The notes below the pieces were generated by a model. The model searched no databases, was not told the DNA's origin, and saw only the letters and a program-made list of their open reading frames with translations. Of a DNA stretch of 64,000 bases, positions 27,888 through 42,614 are shown one piece after another. The stretch is taken from NCBI GenBank assembly GCA_024195585.1, contig SWBL01000143.1:1-64000 (forward strand). Direction: 5' to 3'. This stretch comes from Aureobasidium sp. EXF-3400 (taxonomy: Eukaryota; Ascomycota; Dothideomycetes; Dothideales; Saccotheciaceae). The first letter of the stretch is position 1; every line of letters starts with the position of its first letter. The position numbers and the translations under genes are program-made.

Positions 27888-29745
27888 ATGAAGGGCATCG
27901 CTGGTCTCACCCTCTTGCCGCTGCTGGCAGCTGCAAAGCCTGTCATCAAGGCAGACACCTTGAGCCACCAGAGCATCGACAACGATGCCGCTCCTCTCAT
28001 CTCCTCTGTTGATGCTGATACCATCCCCGACTCCTACCTGATCGCCTTCAAGGATCACGTCGACCACCACGATGCCGCCGCTCACCACAACTGGGTTCAG
28101 GACATCCACGAGCAGACCTTGAGCACCAAGCTCGAGCTTCGCAAGAGATCGCAGGAGCCTTTCCTCGAGACTGTCTTTGACGGTCTCAAGCACACATACA
28201 ACATGGCTGGCCTCAAGGGCTACTCAGGTCACTTTGACGAGTCTGTCATCGACGCCATCCGCAAGCACCCTGACGTAAGTACACACGATCTCACCATCTC
28301 TCCCTCATCATGTCTTCAACCTTTCACGAATCATCTTGGAAACGACTCCAAAACTTGTTTCCAGTTGTTCTGCCAAGTCGTGTGGCAACCCAAAACTGCT
28401 GCCTAATCCCGCTTCGAAGCCTTCGGCCGAGTAGAGCTTTGCTGACACGATCGTTTCAGGTCGCCTTCGTCGAGAAGGACCAGGTTATGCACACCCTCGC
28501 CAAGTCTGAGGACCCCGCCGTCGAGAAGGGCGCTCCTTGGGGTCTCGCTCGTATCTCTCACCGCGACAGCTTGACTTTCGGCACATTCAACAAGTACCTC
28601 TACTCATCCGATGGCGGTGAGGGCGTCGATGTCTACGTTATTGACACTGGCACCAACGTTGACCACGTCGACTTTGAGGGCCGTGCCTCCTGGGGCAAGA
28701 CCATCCCTCAGGGTGATGAAGACAAGGACGGCAACGGCCACGGCACTCACTGCTCTGGTACCGTCGCTGGCAAGAAGTACGGTGTCGCCAAGAAGGCTCA
28801 TGTCAAGGCCGTCAAGGTCCTCCGTTCCAACGGCTCAGGCTCCATGTCTGATGTCGTCAAGGGTGTCGAGTACGCTGCTGAGTCTCACCTTGAGCAAGTC
28901 GAGAAGGCCAAGAAGGGCAAGAGAAAGGGCTTCAAGGGCAGCACTGCCAACATGAGTCTGGGTGGTGGCAAGTCTGCTCTCCTCGACCAGGCCGTCAACG
29001 CTGCCGTCGACGCTGGCATCCACTTCGCTGTTGCCGCCGGTAACGACAACGCCGACTCCTGCAGATACTCCCCCGCCGCTGCTGAGAAGGCCGTCACCGT
29101 TGGTGCTTCCACTCTTGCTGACGAGCGTGCTTACTTCTCCAACTACGGCAAGTGCAACGACATCTTCGCTCCTGGTCTCAACATCCTTTCCACCTGGATC
29201 GGCAGCGAGACTGCTACCAACGTCATCTCTGGTACCTCGATGGCCTCTCCTCACATTGCTGGTCTCCTCGCCTACCTCCTCTCCCTTCAGCCCTCCAAGG
29301 ACTCGGCCTACGCTGTTGCTGAGATCACCCCCAAGAAGCTCAAGGCTGACCTCCTTTCCATCGCCACTGTTGGTGCTCTTGAGGACGTTCCCTCAGACAC
29401 TGCCAACGTAAGTAACTCTGTGTTTCTATCTTTCTGCTCTGTACTAACGCGATCCAGATCCTTGCCTGGAACGGTGGTGGTTCTGCCAACTACACTGAGG
29501 TCATTGCTGGTGGCAGCTACAAGGCCAAGAACATCCAGCGCCAGCGCGCTAAGACCATCGAAGAGCTCAAGTCTGTCACCAAGACCAACTCTGCCTACGA
29601 TGCCTACAAGAAGGTTCAAGAGATTGACGCTTCGACCATCCGCGAGGACATGAGAGAGATGTTCGAGACTACTCGCAAGGAGATCGCACAACTCACCGCC
29701 AAGCTCGAGTCGGAGATTGAGGAGTTCCTCGCCTCTCAGGAGTAG
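27888..29745 (+). CDS. Vacuolar subtilisin-like serine protease (PrB/PEP2 type)
   Basis: Exons 27888-28274, 28460-29407 and 29458-29745 encode 540 aa. A signal peptide (MKGIAGLTLLPLLAAA) and an I9 propeptide (SYLIAFKDHVDHHD) precede the S8 domain. The catalytic triad is D191 (YVIDTGTN), H223 (GNGHGTHCSG) and S389 (SGTSMASPHIAG). A helical, charged tail after the second intron (VTKTNSAYDAYKKVQEIDAS) is typical of vacuolar proteinase B homologues, which include known mould allergens of the Pen ch 18 / Cla h 9 group. The enzyme is expected to mature in the vacuole and act in bulk proteolysis and autophagy. Exon codons are strongly C-ending (GCC, AAC, ATC), consistent with high expression. The first intron is long for this window (185 nt). 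Confidence 0.93.
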
Positions 29746-30681
29746 AGTTTCTATGCATGATTGAACGAGCGTGTATGGCATCCACGGTGGAGCCACATTG
29801 CATTGGAGTAGGCTTCGACATATCGATCTGATGTCTTGCATACCCTTATTTCTTTTGTCACGGTTTACGGAGGATAATCAGATGCATATTTCTTATTTCA
29901 TTATGTACACATATAATATGGGTTGACCCCATTAGACAATGGACGGTTCTTCCTGACAAGAGTGACTCGAGTGTTCCCTGCTTGTGAAATTGCTATGGCG
30001 ATGGCGCGAGGCGTCACGCGCGTCACGAAATCAGCCACCTTCCATTTCGAGTCAGTTCCGCATGCCTCGGCTCAGGATCTCGTGATGTATGGCCTGTGCT
30101 TTGAGTCATTTTCAACCGTCTCGGCGGAAAGGTGCCCGTCCCTGAATGTCACCATCACACCTTGGCAGGACGTGAGCTTGACGTCCTTCGATATCCACCA
30201 GCTCGCTCTCTCGAGTCACTGAACTCAGGAGGATATTTTCACGGTCAGTAGGACTTGTAGTGGCCGCTGAATCTTCTTCAACCTTGATTTCGAGAGCGAC
30301 GCCCAATCTCATGACGATCATAAAGTACTGCACGTTCTTCAAAGTGTGAATTCTCATCACAACATATCTTAAGAGGGAAGTTCAATAGTATGAGAGCTTC
30401 TTGTATTCAGGTAGTTGCTGTACCTGGTTTCAAGGTATGGAATGGTTTGTAAGGCACATGCAGTATGAAATCTCTAGCTGGATGGGAAGGAGCATCCCGT
30501 AGTCCTCTTGCCTCTGCAACACGCAGGCATGAAACAAACACAGGTGGCTTCTGCCTTCTCAATGCTCGTCCAAATCACACAAATGCATCTCATACCAAAG
30601 CATTGGTATCGCCGCATACGTCTTCCTAGCTTTCTCGTACCCATCAACAACTCGCAGCGAACATCTCTGAAGGAAGCTCCA
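29746..30681. other. Intergenic region, no gene seen
   Basis: It holds the protease 3' UTR and the upstream region of the next gene. Short open frames here lack support. Confidence 0.5.
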
Positions 30682-33348
30682 ATGCTGTCTCGCGCCAACA
30701 GTGATGCTGCTCTACGCTTACGCAGGGCTAAGTCGTCATCTTCGAGCAGCCATAGGCCCTTCGAGCCATCAATATCCACCGAACCAAAGTATGCAGAGGT
30801 TGCCGCTGTAGAAGCCTACACGCGTGCGTACCGCCATTCGCAAGGAGATCGACCTCAAAGACGTCGCTCTCGTCGTTCTGAGGGCACTCATTTTGATGAT
30901 AACCGACGCAAGTCCACTCAGAAGTCTGACCGTCCTGAACGTCCTGCACTGCTACCAGGGCCTGCAACTGCTCCCGCAACCATACCTGCGCGTCCTCCAA
31001 CTCGGCAATCCCTCTTGCCAGATACTCCATACCGCTTTGCTCTCGAAGCCTCCAAGGACCTTACAGTTACCACGACAGATGTGTCTGAGTCGCGACTCAG
31101 CACTGCCTCCAGACGACAGACTCGCGACCTGCAGACCGATGACGAGATTAAGACGGCTGCCTGGGATGCCTACCTTCAAGGTTTCCACAAGAAGGAGACT
31201 CGCGAGAGAAAGTCCTTCGCTGCCCCGTTGAGGAAACGCTTCTCCAAGTCACCAGCTCCTGCCCCGTCCATCCAGTATGACACGTCGGTACCACCCTACA
31301 ACTTTGTCGAAGAACCCGAAGCCATCTTCTCTACTGCTCCACCCGTGGAGATCAAGTCCGAAGAAACTCCTGGCAAGCTCAAGAAACAGCGAACCGTCTC
31401 GGAGTCACTGAAGGGCAGATTCAGAAGGTTGTTATCAAGACCGAAGCGAGTGCAGTCACAGTTTCCTGCTCAACACGTAGAAGCAAGAAACCTCCATTTC
31501 GATGTCTACAAGACAAACGACGACAGCTTCTCGGCTGGTCCAGACTATGGAGTCTCTCTGCCTAGATCACCTTTCTCATCCCTTGGTGCTGCTTCTTCGG
31601 GGGCACAATCACGAATGACAAGTTGGTCCAACTCGACAGTTTCACGCCATGGCAAACGCCTGCCCTCGATCGAAGAGACGTCAGCACCCCAAGCGCTTAG
31701 TCTCACTGCAGAGGAATTACCAACTGGCTCGTTTCTCGGTCGCGCATTACGTTTCCCACTTCGCCGTCCCAGCCAGACCAGCCTTCAAGCCAAGTCGGAA
31801 GATAGCAAGCGCTTGTACGATGCACTACAAAAACGCATCAACAACCCTGAGGTGCCGTCTGTGGTAGTTGAGGAGGTCACCTCACAGCCATCTGCTGTCG
31901 TCTTCAACAACTCCCCACCACTGTCACCGTCCGAGACTATTCGAATGGTCACCCCAGAACCTACCATCCCCGAGTCTCCTGCGCGTCCAGCCCCGAACCC
32001 GCCACATCAAGTGACTCGGAAGTCGTCCTGGTGGAGCATGGCGCCGAGCATACGTTCAAAAAAACGCCGTCAAGCAGAACCAGCCGCACCATCAAATGAG
32101 CAAATCGCTGCTCGTGTGGAGAAATCAGAAAACCGGTGGCAGGCCGCGTTGGAGGATGGCTCACCGGTTGTTTCACGAGCTCTCAATTATTGCATCAAGG
32201 GCGATAATCCATATGAATTGCGACCGTTGGAGGCCGTCAACTCCAGCTTACCTGTTGCTATCCGTCACGGATCCCAAGACGCTGTTGCACCGACGTTTAG
32301 CAACGGTGCAGATCTTCATGAGATTCGACAACATGTCATTTCTCCCAGTATATACTCGCGATCAGTCACTCCTGATGCTGTTGGCACGTTCATCACAATC
32401 ACTGGGCACGAGGTCAAGCGTTATCCTCTCGACTCACCCCCGCGTCCTGTGAATGGACCTTCCACCTACGCACCACAACCAAGTAATGAGTGGAGAGCCT
32501 GGTTCAGCAAAGAGATTGAAGACTTCAGCATGACGCCCGCACCTGTTGGAGATACCGTTCTGGCTGGACCTGACTTACCGTCAAGTAACAGCCATCCTCA
32601 CGATTCCAAAGAAAGCCTACAGCAACATCCACCAGTGTTACAACCTTCAAAGAGTCGACCTGAATTACGGTCTCGAGCCTCCAGCATTATGAACGAGCGA
32701 TATCCTCTAATCGACACCGGTAGACCATCGAGCAGAGCATCAGGTCGTCGTACCAATCCTTCTAGCACGTCTTCTAGCCACAGGTCTGCTTCAGGATCGG
32801 GAGCATCTGTTGCTGAAAGGACTTCCAGTAAAGCAAGTCAGCGAGGTGATGCGGATCAATCTACGCTGTCTTCGTCAACTCTCCGAGAAAGGCAGTCAAC
32901 AAGCGCACTCGTACGCAAAAAGTCAAGTCTAGCCATTCGTGCTGCCCATCACGGTTATGGCCCATCGACCGACGAATTCGACTCTGCAGGCAGAGAAGAT
33001 TCTGTCAAGGCTCCAAAGTCGGCCCTGGACCTTCGTGTCATGTATCGCAACAACCGCAATCTAGAGGCTTCGAGTCTCAACATTCGCCGCAGAGTTGTAG
33101 CTCCGAATACGTTCGACGATACATTGCGCCGAATCTCAGAAGGGCCCTATGCAACTGACAGCAAAGAGAATGTTGCACCACCAAGACCTACCGGTATGAT
33201 TGATGGTATAACAATCCCTCCATTCTACACACCGACAAAGGACTCGTCAAAGAGCAAAGGTTCTTCGCCTGGACAGCGGATGGTGGACGAATTCTTGAAC
33301 TCGAGGAAAGCACATGTAGTTGCAAACTCTCCTCCAGCCTTTATATGA
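30682..33348 (+). CDS. Large disordered Ser/Arg-rich fungal protein
   Basis: A single exon of 888 aa if translation starts at MLSRANSDAALRLRRAK (30682). In-frame ATGs at 30529 and later are possible but encode sequence of different character. The protein is rich in Ser, Pro and Arg and is probably mostly disordered. Patches that look conserved are YAEVAAVEAYTRAYRHS, TAAWDAYLQGFHKKE and SESLKGRFRRLLSRPKR, a basic amphipathic stretch; SKNRWQ-like and WFSKEIEDFSM motifs lie in the C-terminal half, and a final block reads GMIDGITIPPFYTPTKDS. No domain is recognised. Such proteins are often cytoskeletal or cell-cortex scaffolds regulated by phosphorylation, but that is speculation here. Confidence 0.75.
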   Translation: MLSRANSDAALRLRRAKSSSSSSHRPFEPSISTEPKYAEVAAVEAYTRAYRHSQGDRPQRRRSRRSEGTHFDDNRRKSTQKSDRPERPALLPGPATAPATIPARPPTRQSLLPDTPYRFALEASKDLTVTTTDVSESRLSTASRRQTRDLQTDDEIKTAAWDAYLQGFHKKETRERKSFAAPLRKRFSKSPAPAPSIQYDTSVPPYNFVEEPEAIFSTAPPVEIKSEETPGKLKKQRTVSESLKGRFRRLLSRPKRVQSQFPAQHVEARNLHFDVYKTNDDSFSAGPDYGVSLPRSPFSSLGAASSGAQSRMTSWSNSTVSRHGKRLPSIEETSAPQALSLTAEELPTGSFLGRALRFPLRRPSQTSLQAKSEDSKRLYDALQKRINNPEVPSVVVEEVTSQPSAVVFNNSPPLSPSETIRMVTPEPTIPESPARPAPNPPHQVTRKSSWWSMAPSIRSKKRRQAEPAAPSNEQIAARVEKSENRWQAALEDGSPVVSRALNYCIKGDNPYELRPLEAVNSSLPVAIRHGSQDAVAPTFSNGADLHEIRQHVISPSIYSRSVTPDAVGTFITITGHEVKRYPLDSPPRPVNGPSTYAPQPSNEWRAWFSKEIEDFSMTPAPVGDTVLAGPDLPSSNSHPHDSKESLQQHPPVLQPSKSRPELRSRASSIMNERYPLIDTGRPSSRASGRRTNPSSTSSSHRSASGSGASVAERTSSKASQRGDADQSTLSSSTLRERQSTSALVRKKSSLAIRAAHHGYGPSTDEFDSAGREDSVKAPKSALDLRVMYRNNRNLEASSLNIRRRVVAPNTFDDTLRRISEGPYATDSKENVAPPRPTGMIDGITIPPFYTPTKDSSKSKGSSPGQRMVDEFLNSRKAHVVANSPPAFI

Positions 33349-33637
33349 TTAGCACATTGATTGTGCATTCTTCATCTGTATCTACGTTGCGGTATGGTCG
33401 TTTCTTTCAGAGTTGTTTTTATTCATATCACAGAATGATCAAGATGATATTTTTACTTCATGCACTTCTACTTTCGTTCTTTGCTCCGCATCTTGTGTTG
33501 GAGTGACCTTTGCAAGATACACACAACAGCGCAACATGCCTTTTCACATGAACTGGGCGAGCCTCAAACGACCAAAGTGGTAACATCAGTAACAAAACCA
33601 AGCCTTAGGGCGCCTACCACACCTTCTACCTCAGCTT

Positions 33638-37033
<3,396 letters not shown>

Positions 37034-38040
37034 GTTCAGCGGTTATGTCAAGCCGTCGGGTTTGCCGGCTAGTCAGTCTCAGAACACTTTATCAATATTC
37101 GTCGTGAAGCTCCACGACCAGATATGAGAGGTCAGATCATCTGACTTTGACGTTTCCAAGCCATCCGTCGGCCTGCGATCGTCCAACCCCTCTCGGTAGA
37201 TTGAGCCCCCTCCGGCACGACACCCAAGACTTTTACGACGACCTCGGTGATGTTAGGCGAGCACATCTCTCAAAAAGTCTTGTCGCCAGTGGAAGGATTC
37301 GCTCCGTCAAGACAAGTTACCCAAGAAAGTCAGGTTGAACTCCTTGGAGGAAGCAGCCAAGGCGAGGGGAAGGCAGGCGCAATGCAAGCGGGTAAATCAA
37401 CCCCCGACATTTCTCTTCGACAATCGGACAAGAGTATCTCTTTCTTACTAGAAGATGTGCGAAGAGTTGGTTGACAGTAACACCTCCAGTAAAGAAAAGG
37501 CTTATCTTCTTCTCCAGGTCGTCGTACTGCTGGGGGTGTCGCTACCTATCTGAGTCTCGCTCCGACGACTCATCAGCCACCTGGAAAAAAGCCATGGTTA
37601 ATTAAAGTACATCTGCGGGGTACAAGATATCAATCAATGAAACGGAACTTCGGTCTATCAACTCACGAACTCTTCAACCTCTTCAATGAATCCCAAACTG
37701 ACATCCTCGCCGGCGGGGGCACATGCTACCGTCTCGTATCGTATCAATATTGCGATGCAACCATAACCCAAACTTGCCCCAGGTTTGCAGATCATACCAT
37801 CTCCAGATTTTCTCCCCGCGATATCTTCCTGGAAGGATTCATTGACGATCAGCTGGTCTTAGACAGTTGCCGGATGAAGGTCCTCAGATGAAGGCGTATG
37901 CAAGATGGTAGTATACTGAGTCACTTTGTACTCGACATGGCAACACATTTAAAGTAGGTCGGGGCCTGTATGGCAGTCAGCTCGAGATCTCATATCTCTC
38001 TCCTATTCGTTCTCCTCGTTTTCTCTATCTCTCATTCATC
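37034..38040. promoter_or_regulatory. Shared divergent promoter of the galactoside pair, CreA-type sites
   Basis: This 1007-bp region separates the two start codons. I count eight matches to the CreA repressor consensus SYGGRG on either strand: 37210-37215, 37484-37489, 37512-37517, 37530-37535, 37615-37620, 37713-37718, 37777-37782 and 37801-37806. Roughly four would be expected by chance, so the excess is modest, but six of the eight fall between 37484 and 37782. A TATA-like TTTAAA lies near 37950, and a CT-rich leader precedes the permease ATG. No gene is supported inside. Confidence 0.45.
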
Positions 38041-39976
38041 ATGGATATCAAGAAAGATGGCGTTACGCACGTCGACGATGTGGACAATGAGTTTCGTCAA
38101 GCGAAGGTTGCTGTTCAGCTGTCCGAAGAGGCTGTTCACGTCAAACAGAGCCCTTGGTCATCGAACATGCTAAAGCTATATGGCTGCTTGACCATCGCAT
38201 ACCTCTGTGGCTGCTTGAACGGATATGACGGCAGCTTGATGGGAGGATTGAACGCCATGGATACTTATCTTGACTATTTTCACATGTAAGTATGCCTCTC
38301 TGAGAGACAACGGGACAACATCCATGCTGACTTGAATAGGAAATCTGCTGGTAGTAGCACCGGCATAACGTTTGCCATGTAAGCTCTGATTGCAGACCAT
38401 CGAATTATCCCGTCTTTGCTGATGACCCTTATAGATACAACATTGGGTCAATCCCTGCTGTTCTCCTTACCGGACCTATAAACGATAGGTTCGGCAGACG
38501 GGCTGGAATGTTTACAGGCGCAGCCATCGTTATCGTTGGCACCTGCATCCAAGCCCCTGCTGTAAACAGGGGGATGTTCCTCGCCGGCAGGTTCATTCTT
38601 GGATTTGGTGTATCGTTCGCGTGCGTCAGTGCTCCATGTTACGTCGCCGAGGTTTGTTGTTCTGCTCAAAGAGTTAATCGAAGTCACACGGCTAAATCAC
38701 TCTCAGATGGCTCATCCCACGTGGCGTGGCACGTTGACAGGACTTTATAACTGCACATGGTGTACGCCTTAGGTCAAATTGAACTTTGTGTCCACGCTCT
38801 TCTGACCTGTCTCCACAGATATTGGGTCCATCATTGCTTCGTGGGTCATTTATGCCTGCGCTGAACGAGTCAAATCAGATATTAGCTGGCGTATCCCGAT
38901 CTGGTGTCAGCTGATCTCTTCAGTCATCGTTGCCGTTGGTGTTTGGTTCTTGCCAGAGAGCCCGAGGTCCGTTTGATCTATCCAGTCGCCGTTACTACCA
39001 CTAAATTCTTTCAGATGGTTATGTGCTCAAGACCGTATGGAAGAAGCTACCAAAGTTTTAGGTCGTTACCACGGCGATGGTGATGAATCGCACCCAATCG
39101 TCCTTTTACAGCTCAAGGAGATGCAGAACCAGATCCGTCAAGACGCATCCGATAAGAAAGGATGGGATTACTCTGAATTGGTCAACACTCACTCTGCTCG
39201 CCGAAGACTCATCTGCGTTTTGGGAATGGCATGCTTTGGTCAATTGAGCGGAAACAGCGTAACGTCCTACTACCTTCCTGTCATGCTCGAAAATGCTGGT
39301 ATCACTTCTCAAGGCACCAAGCTGATGCTGAATGGTATCTACCCCGTCATCTGCTTCTTTGCAGCGATCCTTGGAGCTCGTATGACCGACGTCGTGGGGC
39401 GCAGACCACTGTTGCTCTACTCAATCCTTTTCTGTTCGGGTTGTTTTGCCATCATCTGTGGCACGAGCAAACTTGCACAACACGACATCGATAACAAATC
39501 AGCGGCAAACACAACCATCGCCTTCATCTACCTTTTCGGAATCATCTTCTCCTTTGGTTGGACGTGAGTGATCCGTGATTTCCTTCTCTGAATTCTGGAT
39601 TTACCATATGCTAACGTTTATCATCAGGCCTCTTCAAAGCATGTATATCGCCGAGACGCTTGCAACCTCTACAAGAGCCAAGGGAACTGCTGTGGGCAAC
39701 CTCGCTTCGAACATTAGCTCCGCCGTCATCCAATACGGTTCAGGTCCTGCATTCGCAAATATTGGCGCTTACTTCTACTTGGTATTTGTGTTTTGGGATC
39801 TGCTCGAGTTTGGCGTTATCTACCTATACTGGCCTGAGACAAAGGAGCGCACTCTAGAAGAACTCTATGAGGTGTTCGAGGCCAAGAATCCAGTCAAGAA
39901 GAGTTTGGAGAAGAGAGACGCTGCAACAGTACTCAACACGATGGACGTGGATGTTGCTATGGTCGAAAAGATGTAG
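38041..39976 (+). CDS. MFS sugar transporter, lactose-permease-like (Lac12/LacpA)
   Basis: Seven exons, 38041-38285, 38340-38378, 38435-38651, 38707-38761, 38819-38966, 39015-39563 and 39628-39976, join in phase to 533 aa. It is a 12-TM sugar porter. Marks include [17 protein letters not shown] in TM1, [12 protein letters not shown] and [17 protein letters not shown]. Between them lie [16 protein letters not shown] and the PESPRW end of the N-half. The C-half has [18 protein letters not shown] and [15 protein letters not shown]. These resemble fungal lactose permeases more than hexose carriers. Intron 4 has two donors 2 nt apart; only the second (38762) keeps the frame. The divergent GH2 beta-galactosidase strongly suggests beta-galactoside uptake; substrate is inferred. 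Confidence 0.9.
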
Positions 39977-42614
39977 CACTGATATCTTTCTTATCTGTTC
40001 GTATTGTATTGACGATAGTATGGTGCGGCAAAGATCGTTTTTGTATGTAATGAATCTTCACAAATTCAAGGAAGTTCGTATCTCAAGGGCCGGAGTAATG
40101 TTGGAGTCTTATGATGATCACAATGTTTAATTGTTCAGGCACTCTCTTATCTGTTGGTTTGTCTCTTTCATGCGTTCGTTGTTCATTGGTTAGAAAAATC
40201 ACAAGACTCCTTCCTTATGTTCTACCGCTCTTTCCTTGTGGTTTTTCCCATGAAACATCGTTGGACTCAACATCGTCGCTTCCTCAGATTCTGACTTCTC
40301 AATCTGAGATAAGTTGATCTAAAGGGAGTCAAGCTTCTCCAAAAGGACCTTTCGTGCATACTTCTACCTCTTCTGGACTGACCTTCTTCAGAGACTCCAT
40401 TTACCATCGTCTGAACAGCATATTTCTCAGAACCGGAATGTCGAGGGAGGTCTCTGTAGACTGTAGACGCTCATCTCAGGCATCTAGATCATGGCTAAAG
40501 GGCACCCAGTCTACGTGGTACCAAAGCGCTAGTTGCCTTGGTGAGCATCAATTCAGCAACCCAATTGAGACACTGCTCACAGGGCACACGGTACAATAGT
40601 GAACCGGAATATCCTGTTGACGCAGCCATGGAAGATCGATAATGCCATTGCAAGCTTGCAATTGATTGAGGGCTACGTATGATGTACTAGTATGCGATGT
40701 CCAAATTCAGAAATAATCTCGAGTAGACGGTCTATCAAGCGACGTAAGCTCAGCAGCACGCCTGCGAGTAGGATATTTGAGCTAAACAATCCTGATATCT
40801 CTTTCAAACGCGGCAGAGAGTGATCGATTCAAGTAGAGTACGTTGACGAGGGTTTATTTGTCTCGGACTCTTGATTTTGGAAATGCTTCTGGGCGGCATG
40901 AGTCGCCAATACTTGCAGCGAATACGAAGCTGTAGGCATGATAATAATGTTCTTGGCTAACACTGAGGTGATTGATGTAGGCACGGTTGGATATCACCCT
41001 CGCCAGTCGGCAGTATGTGGCTTGAAGTCGGTAGAAGGTGTGTTTCAGAGTCATGGTTTGGGGAGTGAGGCTGAGCAACTCTATAACAGAGACTAGTGAC
41101 TAACGTATACGAGTGTCGAGTCTTGCGACAGAGACTACCGCAGCACTGACATCTTCTAGAAACTGTTGAGGACAGGCGGGCTATATCGATCAGGAAACAG
41201 CGTGTCGGCTGCAACTTGCCGCCTGAACTGGGAAACAACAAAGGGCAACAAGTTGTAATGCTGGGTTTCGATGACTCGCGCGACCTAAGTTCAAGTCGTC
41301 CTAGCGACAACCGTGCGAGTCGAACACGACAACTCCGAGCAAGACGGAATCCACGCTCGGCAACTTCGGATTTTTGGGTATCCGCATTGATAGAACACCT
41401 GCTGTCTTCTTACGGGTCGCCCAGAGGTGCATATACCGCTGTCGTGTTCGTATCGTGCAGGAGTAAGCTCGCAGATGGAGAGTGGTATCGAGGCTTCCCG
41501 CATCATAAGCGGGCAAGCCATTTTCGGACTGTGCAAGAATCATGGCCGTATCTCGCGATCTGCGTTACTTCCAAAGAAACCTTGTTATCGCTGCAAGTGC
41601 GCTCTCTTGAAGTTGGCAGGAAAGAGGCTTGTGATATGGACACGACGAATCAACAACTCGCATGGCATATCTTTTTTAATTGACTCAGGGTCACGAGCGG
41701 AGGACTTGAATGCCGGCGGGGTGAACACCTGAACAGCCACCTGCTCCAGGGTGCTCCAGGTCACTACATACTCTACGCCACACGAAAATCACCCAGCACG
41801 ATGCGAGATCTACAGCGTTGCATGTGTAGTTATGCATGGTCGTTCAGCTACCAGCCTACCACTGCAGAAGTATGCAGTCAGCTTGACGTTGCCCATGGTC
41901 CAGATTATCTTGTGGACTTTACGTGCGTTGTCGTGATGTCCGTTGTTGGTTGACCGAACATCCTAGCCACCTCCGAACCGTCCGGGGTGGCTTGAAGCAG
42001 CTCTGATTAACAAGCTTTCTCCAGAATGTGTTCTGAGTGGTGGCTGCCCTGGATGGCGGGCGACAAAACCCAAATGGTTGCTTGGGTGAGACAAAATGCG
42101 CCAAAGTCAACTTCACCTCTTTTCCTGCATCTTGCTACTCATGCGTGTGTGCCTGCATGCGAGTGTGCCGTGAGTGGGGATGCTTTGGAGATACCACGGT
42201 AACAAAGCCTAGCAGATCTCGCAACGTAATCGGAAGGAAACACAGCAGAATTTTCGGTCCCAACAATTGAAAGGCAAAGAAACGTATGTAGGAATGATGT
42301 AAATGTACACTTTTTGAATTGTCCGTACAAGGTGAGAAGAAAAACAACACACGGCTATGTACAGGAAGAATAATTGTCATGTGGGTTGCATACATGCTTG
42401 CGAGAAGGTGGCCATATCCAAACTCCAAAATATCCCTCTCCTTCTAAACAGCATTATAGTAGGCCGTCCCTTAAGAAATCCCAGAAATTTGAAAGTTATC
42501 AAAAGACATGCAGAAAGTTTTACGAGAGAGAAAATGCGAAGCGCTCCAGAAAAACAAAAGTAACCCAAAGAAAGTGAAATCGATTTCAAATGCGTGATAT
42601 TGTGGGAAATGCGT
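39977..42614. other. Gene-poor stretch, 2.6 kb
   Basis: No open frame over 160 codons, no domain and no RNA gene motif is seen. It contains a 16-bp perfect palindrome (40647-40662) and a small direct repeat of TGCTCCAGG near 41740-41758. The left end is the permease 3' UTR, and the right end the glycosyltransferase 3' UTR. Confidence 0.5.

Noticed and set aside
28835..29254. Long open frames on both strands inside the subtilase exon
   Set aside because: Created by the C-ending codon bias of the protease; the S8 catalytic motifs are in the other frame.
30508..30681. Upstream extension of the Ser-rich 888-aa protein
   Set aside because: It begins at TTG, and the extension differs in composition; in-frame ATGs exist, so this is a preference, not proof.
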